Source: Monoraphidium neglectum
Taxonomy: Eukaryota > Chlorophyta > Chlorophyceae > Sphaeropleales > Selenastraceae
Length of the DNA: 16,524 nucleotides
Reading direction: 5' to 3'
Assembly (NCBI RefSeq): GCF_000611645.1
Contig: NW_014012490.1
Location: forward strand, 1 to 16,524
The translations under genes were made by a program, and so were the position numbers. A model generated the notes under the pieces. It was given only the letters and a program-made list of their open reading frames with translations. It was not told the DNA's origin and did not search any database. Each line of letters opens with the position of its first letter. The stretch's first letter is position 1. Positions 7,411 to 16,524 of this stretch are shown in pieces.

Positions 7411-9691
7411 TCACGCGAACATGCGCAGCGCGGCGAGCGCGGTGAGCGCGCTGGTGATCGTCGCGCTGACCAGGTTGACCGCATTGTTGGACAGGAAGGG
7501 CAGCCCGGAGATGTGGACGACGTCGGGGCCGGGCTTTGACGTGATCTTCTGTCGCGACACGTCATATCCCGTGAACTGGACTGTGGCGCCGAGCAGCGAG
7601 TCGACCAGGGAGCCGAAGAGGCCCGCCATGAGGCCGAGAGGGATGAGGCGCCACTGCGCCACCGCAGCCGCGCGCTGCGACGAGGGGGAACGGCAGGTGG
7701 GGTGGCCGCGCCGGGGCGGGTCGGCGCGCGTCGTGGCAGAAGGGCTGGCGCATGTAGCACGGGTCAGCAACCAACAAAGCACACGCAGACAGCTGGCCAG
7801 TCCGACATGATCGCAGGCTTGCAGCGCTGACTCCCCTCTAAACTCGTGGAAACAAACCGCGTCCACGCGACCCCGCAGCCCCGGCTGGCCGCGCCGACCT
7901 GAAGGTCAAACACCCAGAGGGTGGGCGACACCACCGCCGCCAAGTAGAACACCGCGCCCGTGAACAGGCCGCCCGCGATGCTCGCGCTCAGCCCCAGCAG
8001 CGTGACGCCGCCGTTGGTGCCGCGCCGCACGGGCTTCAGCGTCGTGACGAGCCGCGGCGTGTCGCTCGACAGCACCCCCAGCTCCGACGCCCAGGTGTCG
8101 CCGCAGCAGCACGCGTAGTACCCCAGGAAGCCGCCCATCAGCAGCGTCAGCAGGTCGGCGCGCCACGCCTCGATGCCGGGCAGCGCGCCCAGGGGCAGGT
8201 CGAGGCAGCCGGCCAGGGCGCCGTAGGCAACGGCGAGGACGGTGGGCAGGCCGCTGTTGCAGAGCACCTGCGGGGGGCGGGCGGGGGCCGGTGGAGGCGC
8301 GGCGCAGGTCAGGGGTGCCAGAGCCGGGGAGGTGACCAGCGCGGGGTGGCAAAATGCACGGCCGCCAAGCCGCTGTTTGATGTACACGAGGCGCGTTACG
8401 GCTGCTGTCAAGGTGCCAAACGCCGGCCCATTCCGCCAAGGCGACGCCCGAGGAAGCGGCAAAGATACGGCCCGCGGACTGTTCAGAGGACGCGCCGCCC
8501 GCACGCCGTGCGCCGCGCTCAGCGTGCCTGCTTCCAGTCGCGCTGCCCGCCGCGCTTGGCGCCCTCCTCGATGTTCTCCTTGAGCTCCTCCTTGAAGTGC
8601 GTCAGCTTGCTGCTGGCGAAGAAGAACGCCAGCAGGGTGGAACCCAGCCGCAGGCTGCAGCCGAGCGTCGCGAGGCCGACGGTCGCCGCGGCGACGGCGC
8701 CGCTCGGCGAGAGGGAGCCGCGGCGGTGGCCCCAGGCTGGGGGGTGGAGCAAAGGGTGGGGAGCACGATGGACGCGGCGCGGGTGAGTGGCTGACATGGC
8801 GAAGGGGCGCAGCAAGAATCTACTTGAGCTCCCCAGCATCCCGAGGTCACTCAGGCCGCAGCCCAGAAAATTATATCCAAAAATCAAGGCTTAAGCGTGG
8901 CTGTCTTGGTCCCTAGACCAGAAGATGCAGCCGGCTTCCCCACAAAACACCCAATCCCACACACCTGCGATGCCCAGCGCGGTCAGCGTCGCCGCCGCCC
9001 ACTGCAGCGCCAGCCCGAACGCGTGCGACGCCACCAGCGCTACGGACAGCGTCCCCACCAACACCGCCGGCCGCACCACCAGCCATGCCTTGAGCGCGCG
9101 CGCCAGCAGCGCCTCGCGCAGGCCCTGCTCCTCGCCGCCGGCGGCGCCGTCCAGGGACGTCTCCGCGGCAGCCAGCGCGTCCTGTGCCTTCTTTAGGGCA
9201 TCATCCACGTTTGACTCCGGCGCCCCCTCTGCTGCTACTGCTGCCGCGTCCGCCGCCGCCGCTTCCGCGGCCCCCGCCGCCGCGCTGTGAGAGGGCGGCG
9301 CGTGCTTGGCGCCGTTGCTCCCATTGCTGCTGCCGTTGTTATTGCTGATCCACCGGGCGTTCTGGGTCTTGTAGAAGGAGCTGTAGCTCTGGCCGTTGTT
9401 GGGGCCCGCCGCACCTGTGCCTGCGCCGGCCTGTGGCGCCGACGCGTCTACCACCTGCGGCTGCACCGGCGCAGCGGCCTGCGCCTTCGGGCGCAGCGGC
9501 TGCGGCTCTGAGCCGTCCGCTTGCGCTCCTGCCGCGGCAGGCCTCACCCGCTCGCTCGCCAGCTGTCGCCGGTGCTGCTGCCGACAATGCCATTCCGGCC
9601 GTCCGACCAGCCGCTGCAGCTGGCTGTTTGCGGATGCAAAGCCGGAGGCTGCATGCCGCGAATGCAGCGGCGCGCGCTGCATCCGCTGCAT
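7411..9691 (-). CDS. TMEM19/PGR family (DUF92) integral membrane protein with N-terminal extension
   Basis: Exons 9691-8965, 8736-8528, 8267-7899 and 7674-7411, phases 1, 0, 0, predicting 522 aa. The ATG at 9691 is the first in a frame whose upstream stop is just beyond 9907; a second ATG follows three codons later. Residues 1-200 are an Arg/Ala/Ser-rich, transit-peptide-like start and low-complexity Gln/Ala/Asn sequence. The conserved family body follows: TM helix about 205-243, GSLSPSGA (the SLDxSG motif), a hydrophobic helix running into [44 protein letters not shown] (D369), [12 protein letters not shown] (393-404), [13 protein letters not shown] with D460, [14 protein letters not shown], and a last helix to the stop. 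Human TMEM19 and Arabidopsis PGR (At5g19930) share these motifs; the related plastid protein VTE6 is a phytyl-phosphate kinase, so an isoprenoid-phosphate substrate is conceivable but unproven. The plant PGR protein has no such long leader. Plastid targeting is inferred from composition. Confidence 0.93.
8268..8527 (-). other. Probable GC-AG intron (intron 2 of the TMEM19-like gene)
   Basis: Family conservation requires GGQRDWKQ joined directly to VLCNSG. On the minus strand exon 2 ends AAGCAG and is followed by GCACGC, with an in-frame TGA two codons later, and exon 3 starts after CCCCGCAG. No GT is available at or before the needed junction, so the donor is GC. GC-AG introns are a known minor class, normally with a good CAG| exon end as here. 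Confidence 0.8.
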
Positions 9692-10621
9692 GCCCCTCGG
9701 CGCGGCGCTGCCACCGTGCCCTTGCGGGATGCTGCGCGCGCTGTGGCTGGTGGCGGGTATGCACCCCTCAAGCCTGATGTGCTTGAAAAATTGCGTTACG
9801 TCCTTTCGATCAAGTCTGGTAGCCGGGGACTGCGAGGGGCATCCATGCTCAGTTGCGAATGCAGCGCGAGGCGAGAGCAACAATAGGCACGAGCGGCGGT
9901 GCGACAAGCGGCGATGCTATTCGTTCGAGTCAATGAGTACGTGAAACGACACCGTAGCCTCAGAACGACCCTCACCCGCGTGTCTGTGCTCCTGTGCCCA
10001 CCTTGTTCGCTGCCTCAAGGCGTCTGGAAGGGCAAGATCTTTTGAAGGGTGTCGCGCATGAGTTCGTCAATCGCTGTTGCAGTCCAGCAGGGTTGACATG
10101 GGTCGCGCGTCGGGTGCCCCCCACGCGCCCGCCCAGCCGCCCATCCCTCACCCCGCCACGGAATGCAGCACAGCCGCCCAATGCAACGCTCGCAAACACG
10201 AAATCAAGGGCACTAGGCGACTGGCATGCACTTGTCTAGCAATTAGCCGCAGGATGCTGCCTGGCACCGCCACAGCGCACCACACGGAACCGCTGATGCC
10301 ATCCGTCCGCTTGCGCGCGAATGGCATCACCAGCGGTGCCCTAGCACTGCTCATCGTCATGGGATGAAAAAAAGTGGAAATTTACAAAAAAATACAGCCA
10401 CTGTGATGCTCGCAAACTCTAGCCTGTAAGCCGCATCTCAGGCAAGCAATGAGGCCCACAGTGCCTGAGACAGAGGGATGGGGCCCAAAGGAGCGAGCGA
10501 CGAGGCAGCACTCCCCCAGCCAGGGACCGCCGCCGCAATGAGCCCTTTCACAGCCTTCCTCCTCTCCCACCTTTCAATTCAAGCAACGAAACGGATCGAG
10601 CGCTTGACTAGCGCCCCGTTA
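9692..10621. other. Intergenic interval between the TMEM19-like and two-TM genes
   Basis: About 930 nt holding the 3' UTR of the two-TM gene (10622 down to about 10365) and the promoter and 5' UTR of the TMEM19-like gene. A distinctly A/T-rich patch at 10360-10395 contains the polyadenylation signal. No further gene seen. Confidence 0.6.
10382..10386 (-). terminator. TGTAA polyadenylation signal of the two-TM gene
   Basis: Minus-strand TGTAA in an A/T-rich setting, 236-240 nt after the stop codon ending at 10622. TGTAA is the standard chlorophyte poly(A) signal, usually 10-20 nt before the cleavage site. Confidence 0.65.
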
Positions 10622-12062
10622 TCAGCAATAGAACTGGTTCCCGTTCCTGTCCACGCAGATGTTGCGCTTCCACTTGGTGGAGCCCATCGACACCAGCACC
10701 ACCATGAGCACCTGGTGCGCCATGAAGCGGGACAATCGTGGCGTTGAGGGGGCAAAGAGCAGCCAGGTCGGGTATGGGAGGTGACAGATGGAGGCAGCAC
10801 TAGATGGGGGCGCGCAGTGCACCCATGCGGGCCGTGCAAAGACGGCCGCCAAGCAGCATGGGGCGGCCCGAGGGGCCGACGTCGCCGGCGTCTGGCAGTC
10901 GGGCGCGTTCGCGGCCGCCCACCAGGTACACGCAGAGCGCGGCCGAGCTGGCGATGGCGGCGCGCCTCACGGCCAGCGCGTCCTTGGGGCCCTTGGCGCC
11001 CCTCCTGGCGCAGAGCGGCAGGAAGCAGGCCACCACCCAGGATATGGGGAAGATGATGCCACTGCGGGAGGAGGAGGGGGGGCGCGCGGACGGCGGAGTC
11101 GGCCGAGTGCGTGCTTAGGTGGTGGCGGGGGCGGGGGCAGTGGGGCGCGTCAGTTCTGGTCAGCGCTGGTGCTAGCTGTGCGTTGAACGCAGCGGCGCCC
11201 AGCGCTCACGTCTGACCAGCCTGCTGGCGATGTGGAGAATGCAGGACGCCTCGCAGGCCGCCAGGCCTCGCCCCTGAGCCCGCGAATCCCTTTCGCCCAC
11301 GCCCTTGCCCCCCCCCCCCACACACGCTGGCCAGAGCCCTCACATCACGAACAGCACCCAAGCGGTGATGCCCAGGGGACCGATCTTGTCGCCAGCGGCC
11401 GGGACCCCGCCCATGGGCAGGCCGACCGTCGAGTGGGGCGGCAGCCCGCCCGGCGGCGGCGGCGCGCCAGCCGGCAGGTAAGTGCCGGGGCCTGGCGGCG
11501 GCGCTCCTGCGCAGCGGGAGACATGGGTTGGGTGACCGTGCCGCTGACTTCTGGGTGGCAGATCTGAACGGGCATGGATTTGGCTCCCCAACAGCGTGGC
11601 ATGCAACGGCGAGCCTGGGTACACCAGAAGAGGGAACGAGCAAAACACCATCGCATTTGGCGACCGCACCTGGGTAGCCGTGGGGCAGCTGCTGACCCAC
11701 TGGCGCCACGCTGGGGTACCTGATAGGTGGCATCAGCAGGGCGAATGCACGGCTGGTCAGTGGCTGAGTCCAGAAGCGCGGGGAGGGCGGGCAAGGCTTG
11801 GCAGCCTTCAGGCGAATCTCAGGAGCCCACGCATGGATGCGGGCCGTGCGCCCTGTGCCCGTGTCACAACTCACCCGGAAGGCGAGACGACCTTGCCATC
11901 GGCTGGCGGGTAGGACCCAAGCTGGGGCTGCTGCACGCCACCGTACCCGGCGGGAGGCGCGAACTGGGGCTGCTGCACGCCATCAAACCCGACTCCGGGC
12001 GCTTGTGCACCACCGGCGTTCGCCGCCGCGCTCGCATCGGGGTACCTGGGGTCGGGGGCCAT
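10622..12062 (-). CDS. Small Pro/Gln-rich protein with two C-terminal TM helices (L18a-like membrane protein type)
   Basis: Exons 12062-11875, 11719-11670, 11506-11344, 11061-10923 and 10711-10622, with phases 2, 1, 2, 0 agreeing at every join, give 209 aa. The ATG has an in-frame TGA six codons upstream. The first ~120 residues are disordered Pro/Gly/Gln/Tyr-rich sequence with a repeated GVQQPQ motif (about 28-33 and 42-47), GYPGAPPPGPG and PAGAPPPPGG. TM1 spans about 126-151 (AWVLFVIGIIFPISWVVACF) and contains the I134 codon split between exons. A basic loop CARRGAKGPKDALAVRR follows, then TM2 about 168-189 and a polar tail with two Cys (ICVDRNGNQFYC). A Pro-rich leader plus WxLFxxGxxxxxxxW and a LC(A/V)R loop recalls plant '60S ribosomal protein L18a-like' membrane proteins, which are not ribosomal. 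That assignment is tentative; a two-TM Pro-rich membrane protein is well supported. Exon 2 is only 50 nt. Confidence 0.83.
11929..11984 (-). repeat. Imperfect 42-nt direct repeat encoding the GVQQPQ motif
   Basis: The plus-strand sequence CTGGGGCTGCTGCACGCCA occurs twice (about 11922-11940 and 11964-11982). It encodes the two GVQQPQ blocks separated by a Pro/Gly linker in exon 1 of the two-TM gene. This looks like an internal duplication of a low-complexity segment. Confidence 0.75.
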
Positions 12063-13355
12063 CTCTGCTGGAATCTTTCAGAAAGCTGTACAAAACTTTA
12101 CAGCACTGGAAATGCGTGTCTTGGCGGGTCGAGATGGAGTGCGATGAGACAGAGCCCGGCAGCAACTGTCCTGCAGACTAGCGCGGGGAACCCGGGCTCT
12201 GCTAACACAATAGAACGGGTCGATGGCAACCAGTGATCAGCGTCTGACACGCGACAACGCCTCGGGTCACCCGACCGCCCGGCGCGAGTTTCTGTTGATC
12301 TGTGGCGCCGCCACCTGGCGCTCTGCATACGGTACTGCAGCCCCCCCCCGATGTGCCCATTGAGGCCTGCGGCACCTCCAGGTATGGCAGAACCGTCCCC
12401 TTTGCCCAAATCATTCTTTCGAGGCAATGGCGCCCATACGATACGCAAAGCAGGGAATAGTAAGCCCTTGCTGAACTCCAGTGCCCAGTGGATGTCATCA
12501 GCTTGCTGACTTGCAGGACCATGTGATCAGCATGCAGAAAAAGAATAGCGGCTCATCCGCTAAACCTGAGGTCAGGCTAGCACACAAGCAGTTGAGCCTC
12601 CTTATCCCGTTTGCTGTGGCCATGGTTTGTTGCAGCAACAGGCGTGTTGCCCCCTTACCCTACCCAAGGGCCACTTGTTGGCGACCCAGCGAGCCCCTGA
12701 AGTGCTGCACCTGACGCACAATTCCAAGGTAGGCATCGCTGGCGCCGGCTCTGTCCAGCACCTTACCTTGCTTGCGCGACCGCAAGTGAGCGTAACGTGA
12801 ACTCAGCGATGCTGCCACAGAGTGCCGCAGCAGGGCAGCTGCCCCAGGCGCAGCAGGGAGTCAACGCAGCTCATCGGTGCACTCCTTCATGCCGAGGAAG
12901 TTCGGGCAGCTCGCGGCCCTTCACACTTGGCCGTGCTGCAAAGAGAATCGGGCACCTCATTTGAAATGGTTCAAGCGTCCAGGGTGTTGCACGCGAGCAA
13001 CCAACCAAGGGTGCTGCTGAATTGACTCTGGGCTGCCTGGGCTTGATCTGAGAGCCCCCAATGCAAAACATATGCAAAGTATATTCAACTCCAATTGTCT
13101 TTACAAATTCATACAGGCTGTGTTACGGCTGGCAACACCAAACAATGCGATGCAATGTACTAATGGAAAAGTGTGGCCCATCAGTACGCCTCCTGCTGCT
13201 GACCTCTGTGTCCTCCTCACCCCTCCCCTGCGCAAATTTAGGCGTTCCCCGCATCTCCATGTTCTGCGGTCTGGCAGATAATGTACATTTATTTTGTGGC
13301 CATGCAATCTAAACGACTAAACTGCCAGCGCATTATCTTCACACCTTGCACAACC
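12063..13355. other. Intergenic interval between the two-TM gene and the VWA gene
   Basis: About 1.3 kb. It holds the 3' UTR of the VWA gene (13355 to about 13085) and the 5' region of the two-TM gene. Composition is less GC-rich than the genes, and a nine-C homopolymer occurs near 12343-12351. No additional exon set or RNA gene recognised. Confidence 0.6.
13101..13105 (-). terminator. TGTAA polyadenylation signal of the VWA gene
   Basis: Minus-strand TGTAA in an A/T-rich stretch about 250 nt after the stop ending at 13356. The spacing is nearly the same as for the two-TM gene, which supports both calls. Confidence 0.65.
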
Positions 13356-16300
13356 TCACAGGTAGTCAACCATGATCTTGACCGAGATCATCTCGGTCAG
13401 CTTCTGCGCAAACTCCCTCACCAGCCCGTCCACTGCGCTGCATTCCGCCGCAATCTGCACAAACACCTGCTGCAGCTGCAGGCCGCCCGCCGCTGCGTGG
13501 TACTGCCCCGCCGACCCAGCCGCTGCCGCCATGTCCTCAAGCAGTTTGATGCCGCTGCCAAACGCGATCGTATGCACCTGCAGGTTGCACATGCGCAGCC
13601 TCGAGCAGAGCTGCTGCACGGCCTGCGTCGCGCCGCTGGAGCAGTCCTCCCCGTCGCTCATGAAGATCAGCACCGGCGTGTAGCGCGCCGGCGCCGCCTC
13701 GAGCAGGCGCTGGCACTCTGCCAGGGCGGGCGCGAAGCAGGTGCCGCCGCCGCTGTACGGCAGGCTCGACGGCGCGGCGTCGATGGGTGTCACCGCCGCC
13801 GCGACGTGGGGGCTGGAGCAGAACGTGACAACTGACACGACATCCCCCTGGTTTTGGTCGCTGCGGCGGCGCGCCAGCAGCTGGCCGTACGCCTGCACCA
13901 CGTCTGCCCACGGGCGCCCGCTCATGCTGCCGGAGCAGTCGAGGCAGAACACAAAGTGGAACGCGCCCGCCGGCGGCGCGGCGGCGTTGAACAGCGGCTC
14001 CACGGTGAGCTTGAGGTGGGTCGAGTCGGGGCGCTCGTAGTGGCGGCGGAATGCTGCCAGGGTCTTGTCGAGGCGGCCCTTCTTGACCGGCATCATCATC
14101 AGGTCGATCTGTGGGTGGTCGGCATCGGAGGCGACGACGTCGAGGGTCGCCGATAGCATGCACAGGCTGGCAACAGGAATCTGGTCTAATCTGCTGTAAG
14201 GTGCGCTACTCATCCAAAGCAAGCTGGACCCCGGGCCTCCCTCCGAAGGGCCGAAACCCAGACGCGCGCCACTTCCCACGCTGTCATGCGCCGCTCGGCC
14301 CCTCACCTCGTTCTTGCGCAGCGCGTCCATAACCTCGGCCAGCCCCGCGCCGGGCGTCGGCGGGCCGCCGGGGTAGCGGTCCGCGCCCGCGGCCAGGTCG
14401 TGGCACTCTGAGCCGTGGGGGGGCGCGTCTGCGAGCACCACCAGGAAGCGCGCCTTGGAGCACCAGTCCAGGCCCGCGGCCGTGGCGAGCGCGGCGGCCA
14501 TGTCCTCTGGCTCGTCGCCGCCGCCGGCGGCCTGCAGGCTCTTCACCTGGTGTTGTGGGGATGGATCAGGGGGACGCGGACGGTATGATGCATCGTCTTT
14601 CAGGATTGGGTCTGCTGGTCTTGTTGTGTCTGCGTGGCCTTTGTTCTGGGCACTGTGGGCCCGATCCCCTTTGTGTCGCCGCTGGCAGCCCAGGCGGCTG
14701 GCATGAGTGGTCGGTTTCCACAAGTTTGATGCGGCTGAGCCGCCGTTCGCGGGGCCCGGCCTGCCGGTGCGGATGCGGGTGCCCACCTTGGCGATGAGGG
14801 CGTCGGGGGCGTCGGCAAAGGGAACGATTTCCAGGGGCACGGCATCGTCCACATCACGGTACGCCACCAGCCCCCAGCGCACGCGCACGTCCAGGCCCTT
14901 GGTCTGCTGCTTGATTTTTGGGAGCAGCTGCGTGGCGATCGCAAGGACCTGCCGTGAGGGGGCGTTCGGGGACAGGGCGCACGCTGTCCGTTGGTATGGT
15001 GACAGACTGAATGCATATGAGGGTGAGCCAGCTCTGGGTGTAGCTGTGGAGCACAACCAAGACAAAGTTGCCAATTCACTCCTTGATGACCACATCATCA
15101 GCCGTTCGAAGCCATTTCATAGACTTTGACTAGCCGCTCAGCTGCTGCGCGTGTTGAGACGAAACCCCCGTCCCAACCCACCTGCGCCTTGCAGGCCTCT
15201 ATCCAGCCGCTCATCGACCCCGTCACGTCGATAGCAAAGCACACGTCCACGCTCATGTCGTCGGGCTGGGTGTGCAGCACCTTGGCCTCCACCTCGTCGC
15301 CCAGCGCCCGCACCAGGCCGGTGAACAGCCGCGCCTGACCCTCCAGCTGCACCTGCAGCAAGCCGTCCAGGCTCTCCGCGGCGCCGCGGCGCACGGGCAC
15401 CAGGCCGGCGCCGGCGCCGCCAGGCGCGGCCGCGGGCGGCACGGGGGCGCCGCCGGCGGACGGCTCGTCCTGGCTGAACAGGGCCTGCAGCGCGTCGGGC
15501 AGGTCGCGCGGCAGCGCGGCCGTCGCCCAGCGCTGGTAGGTAGCCGGCACGAAGGTCGCGTCGAAGCCCAGGCCGACTCCCACGACGCGGACGCGCGAGT
15601 CCGTGGCGCGCGCAAGCGCGCCGGCCAGCCGCACGCCGGTCGTGCCGAGGCCGTCGGTGAAGACGAGCGCGAGCCGCTCCGCGCCGGGCTTCGGCCGCGC
15701 GGCCGCCATGAGCGCGGCCGCGGCGTCGACGGCCGCGGCGTCGAGCGTCGCGGCGCGGCCGGCGGGGCCGCCGGCGCCAGCCGCGAACGCGCGCAGCAGC
15801 GCCAGCTGCGTCTCGGGGCCCCAGGGCGTGTCCGGCCCCTTGACCAGCTGCACGCCGCCCGCAAAGGCGATCACGCAGAAGTCTTCTAATCCGCAGTTGA
15901 CGAGCGCCTCTATCGCCATGACGGCCCCTTCCTGCGCGGCCTGCAGCCGCTGCCCCGCCATCGACGAGGACACGTCGACGCAAATGCACACCTGCGCTAC
16001 GCGCTTGCCGCCCGTGCAGCGGCTGGCGTAGATCTTCTTGTGGTTCCAGTCACTAGTGACGGCGCGGATGACGCCGGGCAGGTACAACACCGAGCCCTTA
16101 GTAGCCCCTCGATACCTCGTGTGTGCGTTGACCGGCAGCACAAAAGTTTCCAGCACGTCCGCCAGCCGCTGCGACTGCTGGCCAACGGCGGCCGCCGCGC
16201 CACGCCACGCGTCGGACGCGGCGGCGAGCAGCGCGGGCGCGTGGGGCGCGGCGGCGAGGGCGGCGGCGTAGCAGGGGAGGCCGTCTGACAGGGCCGCGTC

Positions 16301-16524
16301 GAGCGCCAGCAGCAACTCCTCCCTCTCCTCTGGGGTATCCTCCCAGCCGCCGCCGCCTCCTGCTGTGCCGGCAAGCGCCTGGTAGCGCTCCTCAAAGGGC
16401 ACAGCCGCGCCGGGCGCGCTCGCGGCAAACATCGCCTGCCCCGGCGCCGCGACGCCCGCCGCGGCGCCGGCGTCGTAGCTGGCCTGCCCGACGCCCTCGA
16501 GGGCGCGCCGCAGCAGCTCGGGCG
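13356..16524 (-). CDS. Triple von Willebrand A domain protein, 5' end beyond right edge
   Basis: Exons 16524-15182 (open to the edge), 14948-14787, 14546-14307 and 14180-13356; all joins are phase 0, giving 855 visible residues. VWA1 (about 175-350) follows WNHKKIYASRC and has the MIDAS motif DVSSS (183-187) and FTDG; this KKI leader and fold edge resemble the C-terminal VWA of midasin. VWA2 begins FAIDVTGSMSGWIEA (D432) at the end of exon 1. It continues through introns with LVAYRDVDD, GGGDEPEDM and LADAPPHGSECHD, the signature of VWA domains found with alpha-kinases (VwkA type). VWA3 (about 655-830) is a classical MIDAS domain: FCLDCSGSMSG (D662), GGGTCFAPAL and FMSDGED. No kinase, AAA or transmembrane part is visible; partners may lie upstream. 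VWA domains bind Mg2+-dependent protein ligands, so a scaffold or adhesion role inside the cell is likely (inference). The exon 3/4 join (KNE|IPVASL) is the weakest: the intron there is short and open, so a small exon could be missed. No start codon can be assigned. Confidence 0.9.

Noticed and set aside
9692..9907. Upstream extension of the TMEM19-like frame to 9907
   Set aside because: The frame is open to 9907 but begins at TTG and contains no ATG before 9691, so the extra 72 codons are probably 5' UTR.
1..16524. tRNA or rRNA genes, transposon ends, bacterial-style operon
   Set aside because: I scanned for T-loop motifs, long terminal or inverted repeats and transposase/reverse-transcriptase motifs and saw none; the tandem genes are spliced and separated by 0.9-2 kb.

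Overview
The window looks like nuclear DNA of a green alga (Chlorophyta, probably a core chlorophyte). The evidence is GC-rich coding sequence with strong G/C third-position bias, many short spliceosomal introns (mostly 120-260 nt) with GTGNG-type donors, the chlorophyte polyadenylation signal TGTAA behind two of the genes, long CA/GT microsatellites inside an intron, and plant/algal protein families. There is no operon, Shine-Dalgarno, CRISPR or phage-like organisation. All gene models below were built by hand from splice-site phase and protein reading frame; no transcript or database search was available.

All five recognisable genes lie on the minus strand, head to tail, so transcription runs from high to low coordinates. 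(1) 13356-16524: the 3' part of a large protein with three von Willebrand A (VWA) domains of different subtypes, cut by the right edge. (2) 10622-12062: a five-exon gene for a small Pro/Gln/Gly-rich protein with two C-terminal membrane segments, resembling the plant 'L18a-like' membrane proteins. (3) 7411-9691: a four-exon gene for a TMEM19/PGR (DUF92) integral membrane protein with a long, transit-peptide-like N-terminal extension and one apparent GC-AG intron. (4) 2176-5359: an eight-exon gene for a protein I do not recognise, with a CxxC - GDHxPPN - CxxC arrangement like a zinc-stabilised HNH (treble-clef) fold and a polyglutamine tract; its fifth intron carries the CA/GT microsatellite. 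(5) below 661: the first three exons of an RRM RNA-binding protein (GBP2/hnRNP M-like), cut by the left edge.

The intervals between genes (662-2175, 5360-7410, 9692-10621, 12063-13355) hold presumed promoters and 3' UTRs. Long open frames there, on both strands, look like chance products of GC-rich sequence. Nothing indicates that the five genes form one pathway; they look like an ordinary tandem run of algal nuclear genes. The most promising target for discovery is gene 4, followed by the triple-VWA protein and the N-terminally extended TMEM19 homologue.
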